From contig CAWAGP010000001.1 of assembly GCA_963781705.1 (NCBI GenBank), positions 930,001 through 994,000 of the forward strand: a DNA stretch of 64,000 bases, in the 5' to 3' direction. Under the pieces are notes generated by a model. It saw nothing but the letters and a program-made list of their open reading frames with translations, ran no database searches and was not told the DNA's origin. Origin of the DNA: JALYGJ01 sp963781705. GTDB taxonomy: Bacteria; Chloroflexota; Limnocylindria; Limnocylindrales; CSP1-4. Made by a program: the position numbers and the translations under genes. Below, in pieces: positions 43,297 through 51,286 of this stretch (position 1 is the first letter of the stretch; each line of letters begins with the position of its first letter).

Positions 43297-44652
43297 CTAG
43301 TTGTACGCGCCCGCGAAACGGCTCTCTTCGGCGATGGAGACGAAGCGCGTTTGGCGCTTGCGGAAGTAGAGACTGGTCTCGCCGGTCGGACCATTACGGT
43401 GCTTGGCCAGACGTAGCTTGATGACCTCACCCTCCGGGTCCTCGTCTTCGCCGCGCTCCTTTTCGCGCCACAGGAACATGACCAGGTCCGCCGACTGCTC
43501 AAGCTCACCCGACTCGCGCAGGTCCGACAACCTTGGCTCGCGTTCGGTGCGCATCTCCGGCTGGCGCGAAAGCTGGGACAGCGCTACCACCGGGACCTGC
43601 AGTTCGCGCGCGAGCGCCTTCAGGCCACGGCTGATCTCGCCCACCTCCTGCACACGGTTCGACTCGCGCAGCGTGAGCGACGACTGCATCAGCTGAAGAT
43701 AGTCGACGATGATCATGTCCAGGCCCGACTCCGCCTGCAGCCGACGCGCCTTGGTGCGCAGCTCCATCGTGCTGATGTTGGGCGTGTCGTCGATGTAGAT
43801 CGGGGCTTCCGCGAGGGCGTTCATGGCCGGCGCGAGTCGGGTGAAGTCCATCTCCTCGAGGAAGCCGTTGTGAAGCCGCTGCGAGTCGATGTTGGCGACT
43901 GACGAGAGTAGGCGCAGGACGAGCTGCTCCTTGCTCATCTCGAGGCTGAAGATGCCCACGCTCTTGCCTTCGTGGACCGCCGCCTGCTCGGCGATGTTCA
44001 GCCCCAGGCTTGTCTTGCCGACGCTCGGCCGGGCGGCGATCAGGATCAGATCACTCTTCTGCAGGCCGCTGGTCAGTGTGTCCAAGTCGGTGAAGCCGGT
44101 GCGGATGCCGCTGATCTCGCCCTTGTGCTGATGCAGGTAGTCGAGCCTGTCGTAGGCGACCATGAGCAGCGACTTGAGCGGCGAGAAGCCGCTCTGCACA
44201 CGGCGCTCGCTGACTGCAAACAGCTCGGATTCGGCGCGATCGATCGCCTCGCCGACATCCGCCGAGTCGTCGAAGCCGATCGAAGCGATCTTGCCGGCGG
44301 CGCCGATCAGGTTGCGCAGCACCGCCTTCCGCTCGACGATGTGCGCGTAGTGGACGGCATTGACCGCAGTCGGGGTCAGGTTGATCAGGCTGGTCAGATA
44401 TGCGGAGCCGCCGACCTGTTCGAGGGCATCATGCCGTTCGAGCGCCTCTGAGACGGTGACGATGTCGATCGGCTCGCGTCGTTCGAAAAGCTCGAGGATC
44501 GCCCCGTAGATCTGGCCATGCGCCTGGCGGTAGAAGTCCTGCGGACGCAGCGCGTCGGCGACCTCAATGACCGCGTCATGGTCGATCAGCAGCGCGCCGA
44601 GCACGGACTGTTCGGCCTCGATCGACTGTGGCGGAAGGCGGTCTATAGACAC
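43297..44652 (-). CDS. dnaB: Replicative DNA helicase DnaB
   Basis: 451 residues, no intein. The N-terminal domain begins LPPQSIEAEQSVLGALLIDHDAV; the RecA-type core has Walker A ARPSVGKTSL, the Walker B-like DMIIVDYLQLMQ, and the C-terminal RLSDLRESGELEQSADLVMFL motif. It unwinds DNA at the fork. rplI and dnaB often neighbour each other; here they are on opposite strands with lexA and a DUF1232 gene between. Confidence 0.97.
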   Translation of the reverse strand: MSIDRLPPQSIEAEQSVLGALLIDHDAVIEVADALRPQDFYRQAHGQIYGAILELFERREPIDIVTVSEALERHDALEQVGGSAYLTSLINLTPTAVNAVHYAHIVERKAVLRNLIGAAGKIASIGFDDSADVGEAIDRAESELFAVSERRVQSGFSPLKSLLMVAYDRLDYLHQHKGEISGIRTGFTDLDTLTSGLQKSDLILIAARPSVGKTSLGLNIAEQAAVHEGKSVGIFSLEMSKEQLVLRLLSSVANIDSQRLHNGFLEEMDFTRLAPAMNALAEAPIYIDDTPNISTMELRTKARRLQAESGLDMIIVDYLQLMQSSLTLRESNRVQEVGEISRGLKALARELQVPVVALSQLSRQPEMRTEREPRLSDLRESGELEQSADLVMFLWREKERGEDEDPEGEVIKLRLAKHRNGPTGETSLYFRKRQTRFVSIAEESRFAGAYN

Positions 44653-44814
44653 GTAAACGCTCCAGCGGGTTATGGCGTGGCGGGGCCGATCTTCTCCCCA
44701 TCCGGCTGGACTCCATCGTCGGCCACCGGCAGCCAGCCGACAACGGACTTATGGACGACCTGCGTCCCCTGTTTTGTGGCCTGTTGTGGATTGTGTGGAA
44801 GCTGGTGCCACCGG

Positions 44815-45468
44815 TCAGTCGACGCGGCGGATGACCCCGATCAACTTGCCCTGGATGCGGACGTCGGCATAGAACTGCGGCGCGTAGCGCTCGTTGGCCG
44901 GCTGCAGACGTATCCGGTCCTTCTCCTTGAAAAAGCGCTTCAGCGTGACCGCGTTGTCTTCGACCTGGGCAACGATGATGTCGCCGTCAATCGCGGTCTG
45001 CTGCGGCCGGATCACGACGTAGTCGCCATCAGTGATGTGGGCGTCGATCATCGAGTCCCCGCGGACACGGAGGACGTACGCGTCGCCGTTGGCGGCCACA
45101 GCCTCCGGGACGCTCAGCGTCTCCGTCATCTCCTGGTAGGCCTCGATGGGACCGCCGGCGGCGATTTCACCGATGATGGGCAGCGAGCGCCCGGACGAGG
45201 GCTGCCCCAGCGAACCGCCGACAGAGCCATTGAAGCCGGCGCGCAGAGCTGCCGCGGGCGTCAGGCGAATGGCGCGCGAAGTACTCGCACCGCGCTCCAG
45301 TAAGCCCTCGCGCTCGAGCGACTGCAGGTGGTGATGAACGGCCGACGTCGAGGCAAGGTCTACCGCCTGCGCAATCTCGCGGACGGAGGGTGGATAGCCA
45401 CGTTCGCGGATGGTGGTGGCGATGTATTCGACGATGCGTTGCTTGCGCGCGGCGTCGTGTTTGGTCAC
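44815..45468 (-). CDS. lexA: LexA repressor
   Basis: 217 residues. The N-terminal winged helix (RERGYPPSVREIAQAVDLAS) binds SOS boxes; the cleavage site is in GEIAAGGPIEA (Ala-Gly) and the protease dyad is the Ser of RGDSMIDAHI and the Lys of AVTLKRFF. All needed for RecA-stimulated self-cleavage. GTG 45468 is preceded by AAGGAGG. It represses itself through the box at 45497 and probably the gene at 50277. Confidence 0.97.
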   Translation of the reverse strand: MTKHDAARKQRIVEYIATTIRERGYPPSVREIAQAVDLASTSAVHHHLQSLEREGLLERGASTSRAIRLTPAAALRAGFNGSVGGSLGQPSSGRSLPIIGEIAAGGPIEAYQEMTETLSVPEAVAANGDAYVLRVRGDSMIDAHITDGDYVVIRPQQTAIDGDIIVAQVEDNAVTLKRFFKEKDRIRLQPANERYAPQFYADVRIQGKLIGVIRRVD

Positions 45469-45489
45469 CGGCGCCTCCTTCCGTCCGCG

Positions 45490-45518
45490 ACGATACCGAA
45501 CGTCTGTTCGATTGTCAA
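45490..45518 (-). promoter_or_regulatory. lexA promoter
   Basis: On the minus strand, TTGACA (45518-45513), a 17-bp spacer and TATCGT (45495-45490). The transcript would start near 45483, just ahead of the Shine-Dalgarno. The spacer holds the LexA box. Confidence 0.75.
45497..45510. promoter_or_regulatory. LexA (SOS) box at lexA
   Basis: CGAACGTCTGTTCG fits the Gram-positive SOS box CGAAC-N4-GTTCG. It lies between the -35 and -10 of the lexA promoter, the classical place for autorepression. Confidence 0.9.
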
Positions 45519-45582
45519 CTTGCGGCGCCTAAACAGGACTGGAGGGGTCGGCTGCGCGGCGACTTATATACTCGGCGCTCCG

Positions 45583-46068
45583 ATGACCCGACGTAAGAAG
45601 TCCCGCGCGCGCGATCTTTTCCGTGCCGCCAACCTGTTGCCGTTCGTGCCGCTTGCCGGGCGAGCGCCGATGTACGCACGGCTGCTGTGGGCGCTGATTG
45701 GCGACGCGCGCGTCCCCCCTGGCCGAAAAGCCCTGCTCGTGGTTGCCGGGATATACATCATCAGCCCGTTCGACCTGATACCCGAGCGCGTCCCGCTGCT
45801 GGGAGCACTCGACGACGTGGCCGTCATGGTGCTGGCCATCGATACCTTTCTCGAGGGATTGCCGCCGGCGCTCGTGGCGGAGAAGCTCGACGAGCTTGGC
45901 ATCGGGCGCGCGGAGCTCGACTCGGACCTGGCGCGCGTGCGTCGCCTGGTGCCCAAGCCGATCCGGGCGGCCGCCGCCGCGCTGCCGGAAGCGATTGAGT
46001 CAATCGGGCGCTGGATCGCCAGCTACATCAGCCCAAACAACACGGCAACGGAGGAAGAGCCCGGGTGA
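45583..46068 (+). CDS. DUF1232 membrane protein
   Basis: 161 residues. The DUF1232 core is ARVPPGRKALLVVAGIYIISPFDLIPERVPLLGALDDVAVMVLAI: basic segment, hydrophobic hairpin and the SPFDLIPE signature. The function of the family is unknown. ATG 45583 is preceded by TATACT at 45567-45572, so its message may be nearly leaderless. The stop overlaps the rplI start as GTGA. Confidence 0.85.
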   Translation: MTRRKKSRARDLFRAANLLPFVPLAGRAPMYARLLWALIGDARVPPGRKALLVVAGIYIISPFDLIPERVPLLGALDDVAVMVLAIDTFLEGLPPALVAEKLDELGIGRAELDSDLARVRRLVPKPIRAAAAALPEAIESIGRWIASYISPNNTATEEEPG

Positions 46069-46511
46069 AGATCATCCTGACGTCGGACGTCGACAAACTC
46101 GGCAAGAGCGGTGAGCTCAAGGAAGTTGCGGAGGGCTACGCGCGCAACTTTCTGCTGGCGCGCAAGCTGGCCGTGCCGGCTACCGGCGGTGCCTATCGCG
46201 CCTGGCAGCACGACATCGCATCGCGCGAGGAAAAGAGGAAGCGCGAGCGCGAGGAGGCCGAAATCGCGGCCCAGCGCATCAGCTCGACCACGCTGACGAT
46301 GGGCGTCAAGGTTGGCGAGGGCGGCAAGCTGTACGGCTCGATCACGGCCAAGGACATCGCCGACGCGCTCGGCCGGCGCGGGATCGTGGTCGATCGGCAC
46401 AAGATCGATCTCGACGAGCCGCTCAAGATGCTCGGCACGTACAAGGTCGCGGTGAAGGTCTATGCCGGCCTGACGCCCGAGGTAACGATCGCCGTCGAAC
46501 CCAAGGGCTAA
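46065..46511 (+). CDS. rplI: 50S ribosomal protein L9
   Basis: 148 residues. The N-terminal rRNA-binding domain (MKIILTSDVDKLGKSGELKEVAEGYARNFLLARKLA) and the C-terminal domain (EGGKLYGSITAKDIADAL) are joined by the usual long charged helix. GTG 46065 overlaps the upstream stop. Confidence 0.96.
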   Translation: MKIILTSDVDKLGKSGELKEVAEGYARNFLLARKLAVPATGGAYRAWQHDIASREEKRKREREEAEIAAQRISSTTLTMGVKVGEGGKLYGSITAKDIADALGRRGIVVDRHKIDLDEPLKMLGTYKVAVKVYAGLTPEVTIAVEPKG

Positions 46512-46515
46512 ACGA

Positions 46516-46734
46516 TCACAGCTGGCGCGACAAGGGCCATCTCGTGTCGTAGCGATCCTGGACCGACCACAAGTTGTCGCCCAGGAAGCGGACCAACGCG
46601 ATTAATCCGATGCCGATGGCCACCGCCGCCACCAGTTGAAGGTCGGCCGACGCCAACCAGACCAAGGCGAGCGCGCAAACTACCAACAGTCGCGCAGCGA
46701 TCGTCCAGATGTGCAGGTCGCGTGTACGGTGCAT
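46516..46734 (-). CDS. Small membrane protein, unknown
   Basis: 72 residues with two hydrophobic helices (IAARLLVVCALALVWLA, LVAAVAIGIGLIALVRFLG) and a charged C-terminus (DRYDTRWPLS). ATG 46734 chosen; GTG 46746 is also in frame. No family recognised. It converges on rplI. Confidence 0.5.
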   Translation of the reverse strand: MHRTRDLHIWTIAARLLVVCALALVWLASADLQLVAAVAIGIGLIALVRFLGDNLWSVQDRYDTRWPLSRQL

Positions 46735-46845
46735 TGACCGCTCCACCGCCTTTCACTACCAATTCTACGACCGCGTGTCCAGCGGCTTGTCGCTGCCGCT
46801 GTTTTCAGCGAGCAGCGCGACAGGCTGGGCCGCCGCCCGAATGGG

Positions 46846-46874
46846 TGAACCTTTCCGCCACGGCGCGGGTCTAT
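46846..46874 (+). promoter_or_regulatory. Possible ECF-type promoter of the sigma factor gene
   Basis: TGAACC at 46846-46851 and GTC at 46869-46871 are 17 bp apart, the usual ECF spacing, and the transcript would start at or just before ATG 46883. An autoregulated start of the sigma gene is plausible. GTCTATAGAC (46869-46878) is also a palindrome. Confidence 0.35.
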
Positions 46875-46882
46875 AGACGCAG

Positions 46883-47422
46883 ATGAAGAGTTCGCTGGCG
46901 CATGTCTCGGCGCAGGCCGATGCGAGATCAGCGGATTTCGAGGCGTTCGTGGGGCCGTGGGCAGACGAGATGTATAGGGCCGCAGCCGCGATCGTCGGTG
47001 CTGTTGATGCCGCCGACGTAACGCAGGACGCGTTGATCGATGCCTGGCGCGGGTTGCCGCAGCTACGCGACCGGAACCGTGTCAGGCCATGGTTGCACGC
47101 GATCGTGGCCAACCGCTCGCGCAAGCACCTACGCGGGCAGCGCAGCCGCCCACGTCTGATTGCAGTCGAGGTCAAGGATGCGTCCGAGGCGACGGGATCG
47201 CACGCCGACTTCGCCGCGGGCGTGGCCGAGCGGGACAGGCTGAACCGGGTCTTTGATCGACTGACTGCGGACCAGCGCATCTGCCTCGCGTTTCGCTACG
47301 CGATCGACCTGTCAGTGCCGCAGATCGCGGCCACGCTTCGGATACCGGAAGGTACGGTCAAGTCGCGGCTGCACGGCGGCCTGCAGCAGCTGCGCCTGGC
47401 CCTCACGGAGGACGAGGGGTGA
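46883..47422 (+). CDS. ECF-type RNA polymerase sigma factor
   Basis: 179 residues. Region 2 is recognised by AADVTQDALIDAWRGLPQLRDR and NRVRPWLHAIVANRSRKHLR; region 4 by LTADQRICLAFRYAIDLSVPQIAATLRIPEGTVKSRLHGG. It directs RNA polymerase to stress-type promoters. The overlap (GTGA) with the following membrane protein gene suggests a sigma/anti-sigma pair. Confidence 0.93.
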   Translation: MKSSLAHVSAQADARSADFEAFVGPWADEMYRAAAAIVGAVDAADVTQDALIDAWRGLPQLRDRNRVRPWLHAIVANRSRKHLRGQRSRPRLIAVEVKDASEATGSHADFAAGVAERDRLNRVFDRLTADQRICLAFRYAIDLSVPQIAATLRIPEGTVKSRLHGGLQQLRLALTEDEG

Positions 47423-48858
47423 GCACCGGACCGCACGACCCGCTGGATGAACGGCTGGAGGGCTATCTCAAGGCGAGGTCGGCCGTGAGCGTGCCTGACG
47501 ATCTCCTGCCAGCTGCGATGCGTCGGCTCGGTTCCGAGCCCAACCGCCCGCTGTGGCTGAGGTCCTCGCGCATGGTCGGCGGTCTCGCGGCCGCAGCCGC
47601 GCTGCTGGTCGTTGCCGTGATCGTGGGTGTCAACCTGCCCATCGCGCCCGGCCCTGTCGCGACACCGCCCGCGTCGTTGCTGGCGCCGGCATCGGTTGCT
47701 CCTTCACCCACGCCCGTGCCGACTGCTTCGCCGTCGACGTCGCCGTCAGGCTTCCCGTCGTCGGTCGCCGACATGCCGGTCATCACCGTTGCCCAGGCAG
47801 TGGCACTGCTCAACGCCGGCCAACTGAACGGCCGCGCCGTCGCCGTCGCCGGCTACTTTGCCGAGGAGTTCCTGCCCTGCCCGATGCCGATGGGCTATGT
47901 CGCGCCGCTGCAGGACTGGTGCCGCGCAGTGGCCTTCACGGACGATGACCTGGGTCTGGGCATGGACAACCCAATGGGCTGGAGCATTCCATCCGGCGTG
48001 GCGAACCTGTCGCCCTACCTGGTGGCCGAGACGGCCGGAGGGGAGGCCATCACTTACAGCGGGGGTTCTCAACCGCTGGTAGTCATCGGCCACGCCGACG
48101 ACCCGCGCCAATGGCAGTGCCCACCCGCCTCAAGGAGCCAATGCGCCGGTGATTTCGTGGTTGACCGCATCGCCTGGGCCGACGGTGCGGCTGTTCCCCT
48201 TGCACCACTGACGACCAATGTGCCTGCTCGCATGTCACTTAACGATCTGGCGCAGGCGACCGGCGGCCACGGGCTGCTTACCGCCGACGCGGTCAAGGCC
48301 AGCGATGCCTGGACGATCGACCCGCGCTTCCACGCCGTTGGTGACAACACGGTATGGGTCGTCCGCAGGTTGACGAGCACGATTACGGCAACGCCGGACG
48401 ACGGGACGCGGCGAGTGAGCGTTTGGCTGGTCGCTGACGCGACAGGCACCGTGCTGGACCAGACGGACCTGGCCCTCAGCCCTGGCTATCAGCCTGCACG
48501 CCTCAGCATCCAGGCGACGCGCCCGCAGGTCAACGACAGCGTCTACCCGTTCTATCGGATATCGAGCGGCGACACGACTGTTCTCGAGACGGTGGTGGGT
48601 GGGTCGACGTACGGCAGCCGCAGCGAGACGCGCTACGGGCCGGACATGCCCGCCATCCTTGATCCGGGTACGTACACCGTCGAGGCGTGGCTGGCTACCG
48701 TTGACTGGTCAGCAGGAGATCCCGTAGTGGGCGAGGCCTTCGGTAACTGCTCGACCAGCATCAGCCTGAATGCGCTCGACGATGTCACCATGCAGGCCGC
48801 GTACACCAGGAGCGGTTCATGTACCTGGGGCCCGGCTCCGAGCGCATCGCCGTTCTGA
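47419..48858 (+). CDS. Membrane protein with large outer domain, possible anti-sigma partner
   Basis: 479 residues. A cytoplasmic part of about 50 residues, one helix (MVGGLAAAAALLVVAVIVGVNL), a Pro/Ser/Thr linker of about 40 residues, and an outer region of some 380 residues rich in Trp, Gly and Asp. Two Cys-containing patches (FLPCPMPMGYVAPLQDWC, CPPASRSQCAG) could form disulfides. No HxxxCxxC zinc motif of typical anti-sigma factors is seen. Its position, overlapping the sigma gene, is the only argument for an anti-sigma role. Confidence 0.7.
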   Translation: MSTGPHDPLDERLEGYLKARSAVSVPDDLLPAAMRRLGSEPNRPLWLRSSRMVGGLAAAAALLVVAVIVGVNLPIAPGPVATPPASLLAPASVAPSPTPVPTASPSTSPSGFPSSVADMPVITVAQAVALLNAGQLNGRAVAVAGYFAEEFLPCPMPMGYVAPLQDWCRAVAFTDDDLGLGMDNPMGWSIPSGVANLSPYLVAETAGGEAITYSGGSQPLVVIGHADDPRQWQCPPASRSQCAGDFVVDRIAWADGAAVPLAPLTTNVPARMSLNDLAQATGGHGLLTADAVKASDAWTIDPRFHAVGDNTVWVVRRLTSTITATPDDGTRRVSVWLVADATGTVLDQTDLALSPGYQPARLSIQATRPQVNDSVYPFYRISSGDTTVLETVVGGSTYGSRSETRYGPDMPAILDPGTYTVEAWLATVDWSAGDPVVGEAFGNCSTSISLNALDDVTMQAAYTRSGSCTWGPAPSASPF

Positions 48859-48909
48859 GATCGGACGTTTGACAAGCTAGCTGCGCCTGCCGGGGTGCAT
48901 GATCGCAGC

Positions 48910-50163
48910 GTGAGCGAGCCCAAATCGCCGCGGACGATCCTGCATGTCGATCTCGACGCGTTCTTTGCCGCGGTCGAGCAACGCGATCGGCCCGAGTTGC
49001 GCGGCAAGCCGGTCATCGTGGGCGGTGGTGGGCCGGGTGATCGCGGGGTTGTGAGCACCTGTTCCTACGAGGCGCGCAAGTTCGGAGTCCGCTCGGCGAT
49101 GCCGCTGCGAACGGCGGCGGCGCTGTGTCCGCAGGCTGTATTCCTGCCCGTCGACGGCCAGAAGTACATGCGCGCCAGCGAAGAGGTGATGGCCATCCTG
49201 CGCCGCTTCACGCCGGCGATCGAGCAGTTGTCGATCGACGAGGCGTTCCTGGACGTAACTGCGGTGGAGACGCTCTTCGGCTCGGGCGAGGAGATCGGCC
49301 GCAAGATCAAGCAGGCGGTCCACGATGAAGTCGGACTGACGATCTCCGTCGGCGTGGCGGCCAATCGGCTGGTGGCCAAGATTGCGTCGGACCTGCGCAA
49401 ACCGGATGGTTTGGTGGTGGTCGAACCGGGGACCGAGCGCGAGTTCGTGGCGCCACTCCCCATCGAACGGCTGTGGGGCGTCGGGGCCAGCACACGGCGA
49501 GTACTGGCCGACTTTGGCGTCCGCACCATCGGCGATCTGGCCGAGTTGCCGGTCGACGCATTGCTGCGCCGGTTGGGCAGCCACGGACCGGAGTTGATCG
49601 CCCGCGCTCAAGGCATCGGCGAGACTCATGTTGGCGGACTGGACCACGCCAAGTCGGTAAGTCACGAGCACACGTTTGATGCGGACACGAGGGATTGGGA
49701 CGTGCTCGAGCGAACGCTGCTGGCGCTCAGCGAAGGCGTCGGCGAGCGGCTCAGATCGAGCGGCGTGCGCTGCTCGACGATCGCGGTCAAGATCCGCAAC
49801 TCGGAGTTCGTGACCGTTACGCGGCAGCGTACGCTGCGGGACCCGACCGACCTGACCGAGACCATCTGGCGGACCGCGGTCAGCCTGGTCCGGCGCGAGG
49901 TCGGCGGCATGACCGTCAGGCTCCTGGGCGTGGCTGCGAGCGGGCTGACCGAGCAGCGGCAGATGGAGCTGTTCGAAGTGGCTGACGAACGGCGGCGCCG
50001 AGTGGTCGAGGCGTCAGATGAGCTGCGCGAGCGGTTCGGCTCGAAGGCCATTCGGCGGGCGCGCCTGCTCGATGCCGACGTACATGCTCCGTTCGAACGT
50101 GACCCGCGGCGCTTGCCACTGGTTGCCAAGCACGACGCCGACGAAGAACCCGAATCCGAGTGA
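48910..50163 (+). CDS. dinB: DNA polymerase IV (Y family)
   Basis: About 417 residues. The catalytic palm shows ILHVDLDAFFAAVEQRDRPELRGKPV, CSYEARKFGVRSAMP and QLSIDEAFLDVT, with all acidic residues; the thumb has LWGVGASTRRVLADFGVRTIGDL and the little finger follows. A translesion polymerase. GTG 48910 is chosen as it leaves nine residues before the conserved core; GTG 48895 is possible. TTGACA lies at 48869 but no LexA box was seen before this gene. Confidence 0.94.
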   Translation: MSEPKSPRTILHVDLDAFFAAVEQRDRPELRGKPVIVGGGGPGDRGVVSTCSYEARKFGVRSAMPLRTAAALCPQAVFLPVDGQKYMRASEEVMAILRRFTPAIEQLSIDEAFLDVTAVETLFGSGEEIGRKIKQAVHDEVGLTISVGVAANRLVAKIASDLRKPDGLVVVEPGTEREFVAPLPIERLWGVGASTRRVLADFGVRTIGDLAELPVDALLRRLGSHGPELIARAQGIGETHVGGLDHAKSVSHEHTFDADTRDWDVLERTLLALSEGVGERLRSSGVRCSTIAVKIRNSEFVTVTRQRTLRDPTDLTETIWRTAVSLVRREVGGMTVRLLGVAASGLTEQRQMELFEVADERRRRVVEASDELRERFGSKAIRRARLLDADVHAPFERDPRRLPLVAKHDADEEPESE

Positions 50164-50205
50164 CGCACTAGCTGTCACACGCCCGCTCCACTCTGCCCTT
50201 GGATG

Positions 50206-50256
50206 TTGACAAGTGAACATCCGTTCGAATATGGTGGCAGAGTAGAACAGATGTTC
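50206..50256 (+). promoter_or_regulatory. SOS-type promoter with two LexA boxes
   Basis: TTGACA (50206-50211), an 18-bp spacer and TATGGT (50230-50235). A first box GAACATCCGTTC (50215-50226) lies in the spacer; a second, GAACAGATGTTC (50245-50256), lies just after the expected transcript start. Both match GAAC-N4-GTTC exactly, like the box at lexA. Confidence 0.85.
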
Positions 50257-50276
50257 GAGTCTGGAAGGACTGGCAT

Positions 50277-50534
50277 ATGGCAATCGTTCGTGTGACGCCA
50301 ACTCAAGTGGACGTGCGGTGCGGGTTGTTCGATGGTCGGCCCCGCGCGGTCAAGGTCGCGCGCGAGCGCGTGCCGGTCATTGAGATCGAGCATGTGCGCG
50401 ACGAACTCGCGGCATATCCCGCCGGCCGCGGGCCGCGACGCATCTTCGAGGTACTTACCCCGGACGCGCGGATGCGCCTTGCCTACGAGAGGCGCCATCG
50501 GCGCTGGTTGCTGGAGGGCATGGAAGCCGCCTGA
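50277..50534 (+). CDS. Small SOS-controlled protein of unknown function
   Basis: 85 residues. ATG 50277 is preceded by GGAAGGA 7 bp upstream. The protein is basic with a predicted beta-rich N-terminus (VRVTPTQVDVRCGLFDGRPRAVKV), a patch ERVPVIEIEHVRDELAAYPAGRGPRRIFEV and a C-terminal basic helix (RMRLAYERRHRRWLLEGM). I recognise no family with confidence; the pattern recalls DUF6504-like proteins near Y-family polymerases. The two LexA boxes and the adjacent dinB point to a role in damage tolerance. Confidence 0.75.
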   Translation: MAIVRVTPTQVDVRCGLFDGRPRAVKVARERVPVIEIEHVRDELAAYPAGRGPRRIFEVLTPDARMRLAYERRHRRWLLEGMEAA

Positions 50535-50612
50535 TCGTCGAGCCGCCGACGTCCAGAGTTGACCGGCGTCGGGATAGCGGATGGCGCCGGATAGCGTGCG
50601 ACAATCGGGCCG

Positions 50613-51275
50613 ATGTCCGCCCCTCGATCTGCGCTTGGCCGGTTGACGCTGGCTGGCTTCTCGGAGCAGCTCGCTTCGTCCGAGCCAATTCCCGGCGGCG
50701 GCAGCGCTTCGGCGGTGGTAGCCAGTTTCGCGGCCAGCCTCCTGGCGATGGTTGCGCGGCTTTCGCTCGACCGGCCGAAGTACGAGCAGTACCGCAGCAC
50801 CAACGAGGAAGCGCGCGACGCTGCGGAGACGGCGCGTACACGTCTATTGATGCTCGCTGATGACGATTCACGCGCATATGGCGGCTTCGCCCAGGCGCGC
50901 AAGCTACCCAAGGAAACGCCCGAGGAGCAGCAGGCACGCACCCTGGCCGTTCATGCGGCAGCGCGCGAAGCGTCCGATGTCCCTTTGGCCGTCGTGCGTG
51001 AATGCGCGGCGCTGCTGACCCGGATCGAGAGTGCGGCCGGACGCAGCAACGTCAACGCGGCAAGCGATCTGGAGGTAGCAGCACGGCTGACCGCGGCCGC
51101 CGGTCGGGGAGCAGCCGCCAACGTCTTCATCAACCTGCCGATGGTCGATGACGAGGTTTATGCGCGTGACACAACGATCGAGCTGGAGGGGCTGATCATG
51201 GGCATGGACCGCGTCGTGGCGCAGGTGGCTGAAACGCTCGGAAGCGGAGCGGCACGGTCACCGGAGGGCCACTGA
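50613..51275 (+). CDS. fchA: Methenyltetrahydrofolate cyclohydrolase/formimino-THF cyclodeaminase (FchA)
   Basis: 220 residues of the FTCD_C fold: FSEQLASSEPIPGGGSASAVVASFAASLLAMVARLS at the N-terminus, DDDSRAYGGFAQARKLPKE, and AGRSNVNAASDLEVAARLTAAAGRGAAANVFINL. It opens methenyl-THF to 10-formyl-THF, or releases ammonia from formimino-THF. Next to it, FolD lacks the cyclohydrolase lysine, so this protein probably supplies that step. It is also the right enzyme to use formimino groups from histidine breakdown (hut genes at 57-62 kb). Confidence 0.9.
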   Translation: MSAPRSALGRLTLAGFSEQLASSEPIPGGGSASAVVASFAASLLAMVARLSLDRPKYEQYRSTNEEARDAAETARTRLLMLADDDSRAYGGFAQARKLPKETPEEQQARTLAVHAAAREASDVPLAVVRECAALLTRIESAAGRSNVNAASDLEVAARLTAAAGRGAAANVFINLPMVDDEVYARDTTIELEGLIMGMDRVVAQVAETLGSGAARSPEGH

Positions 51276-51286
51276 CGACAACGCCG

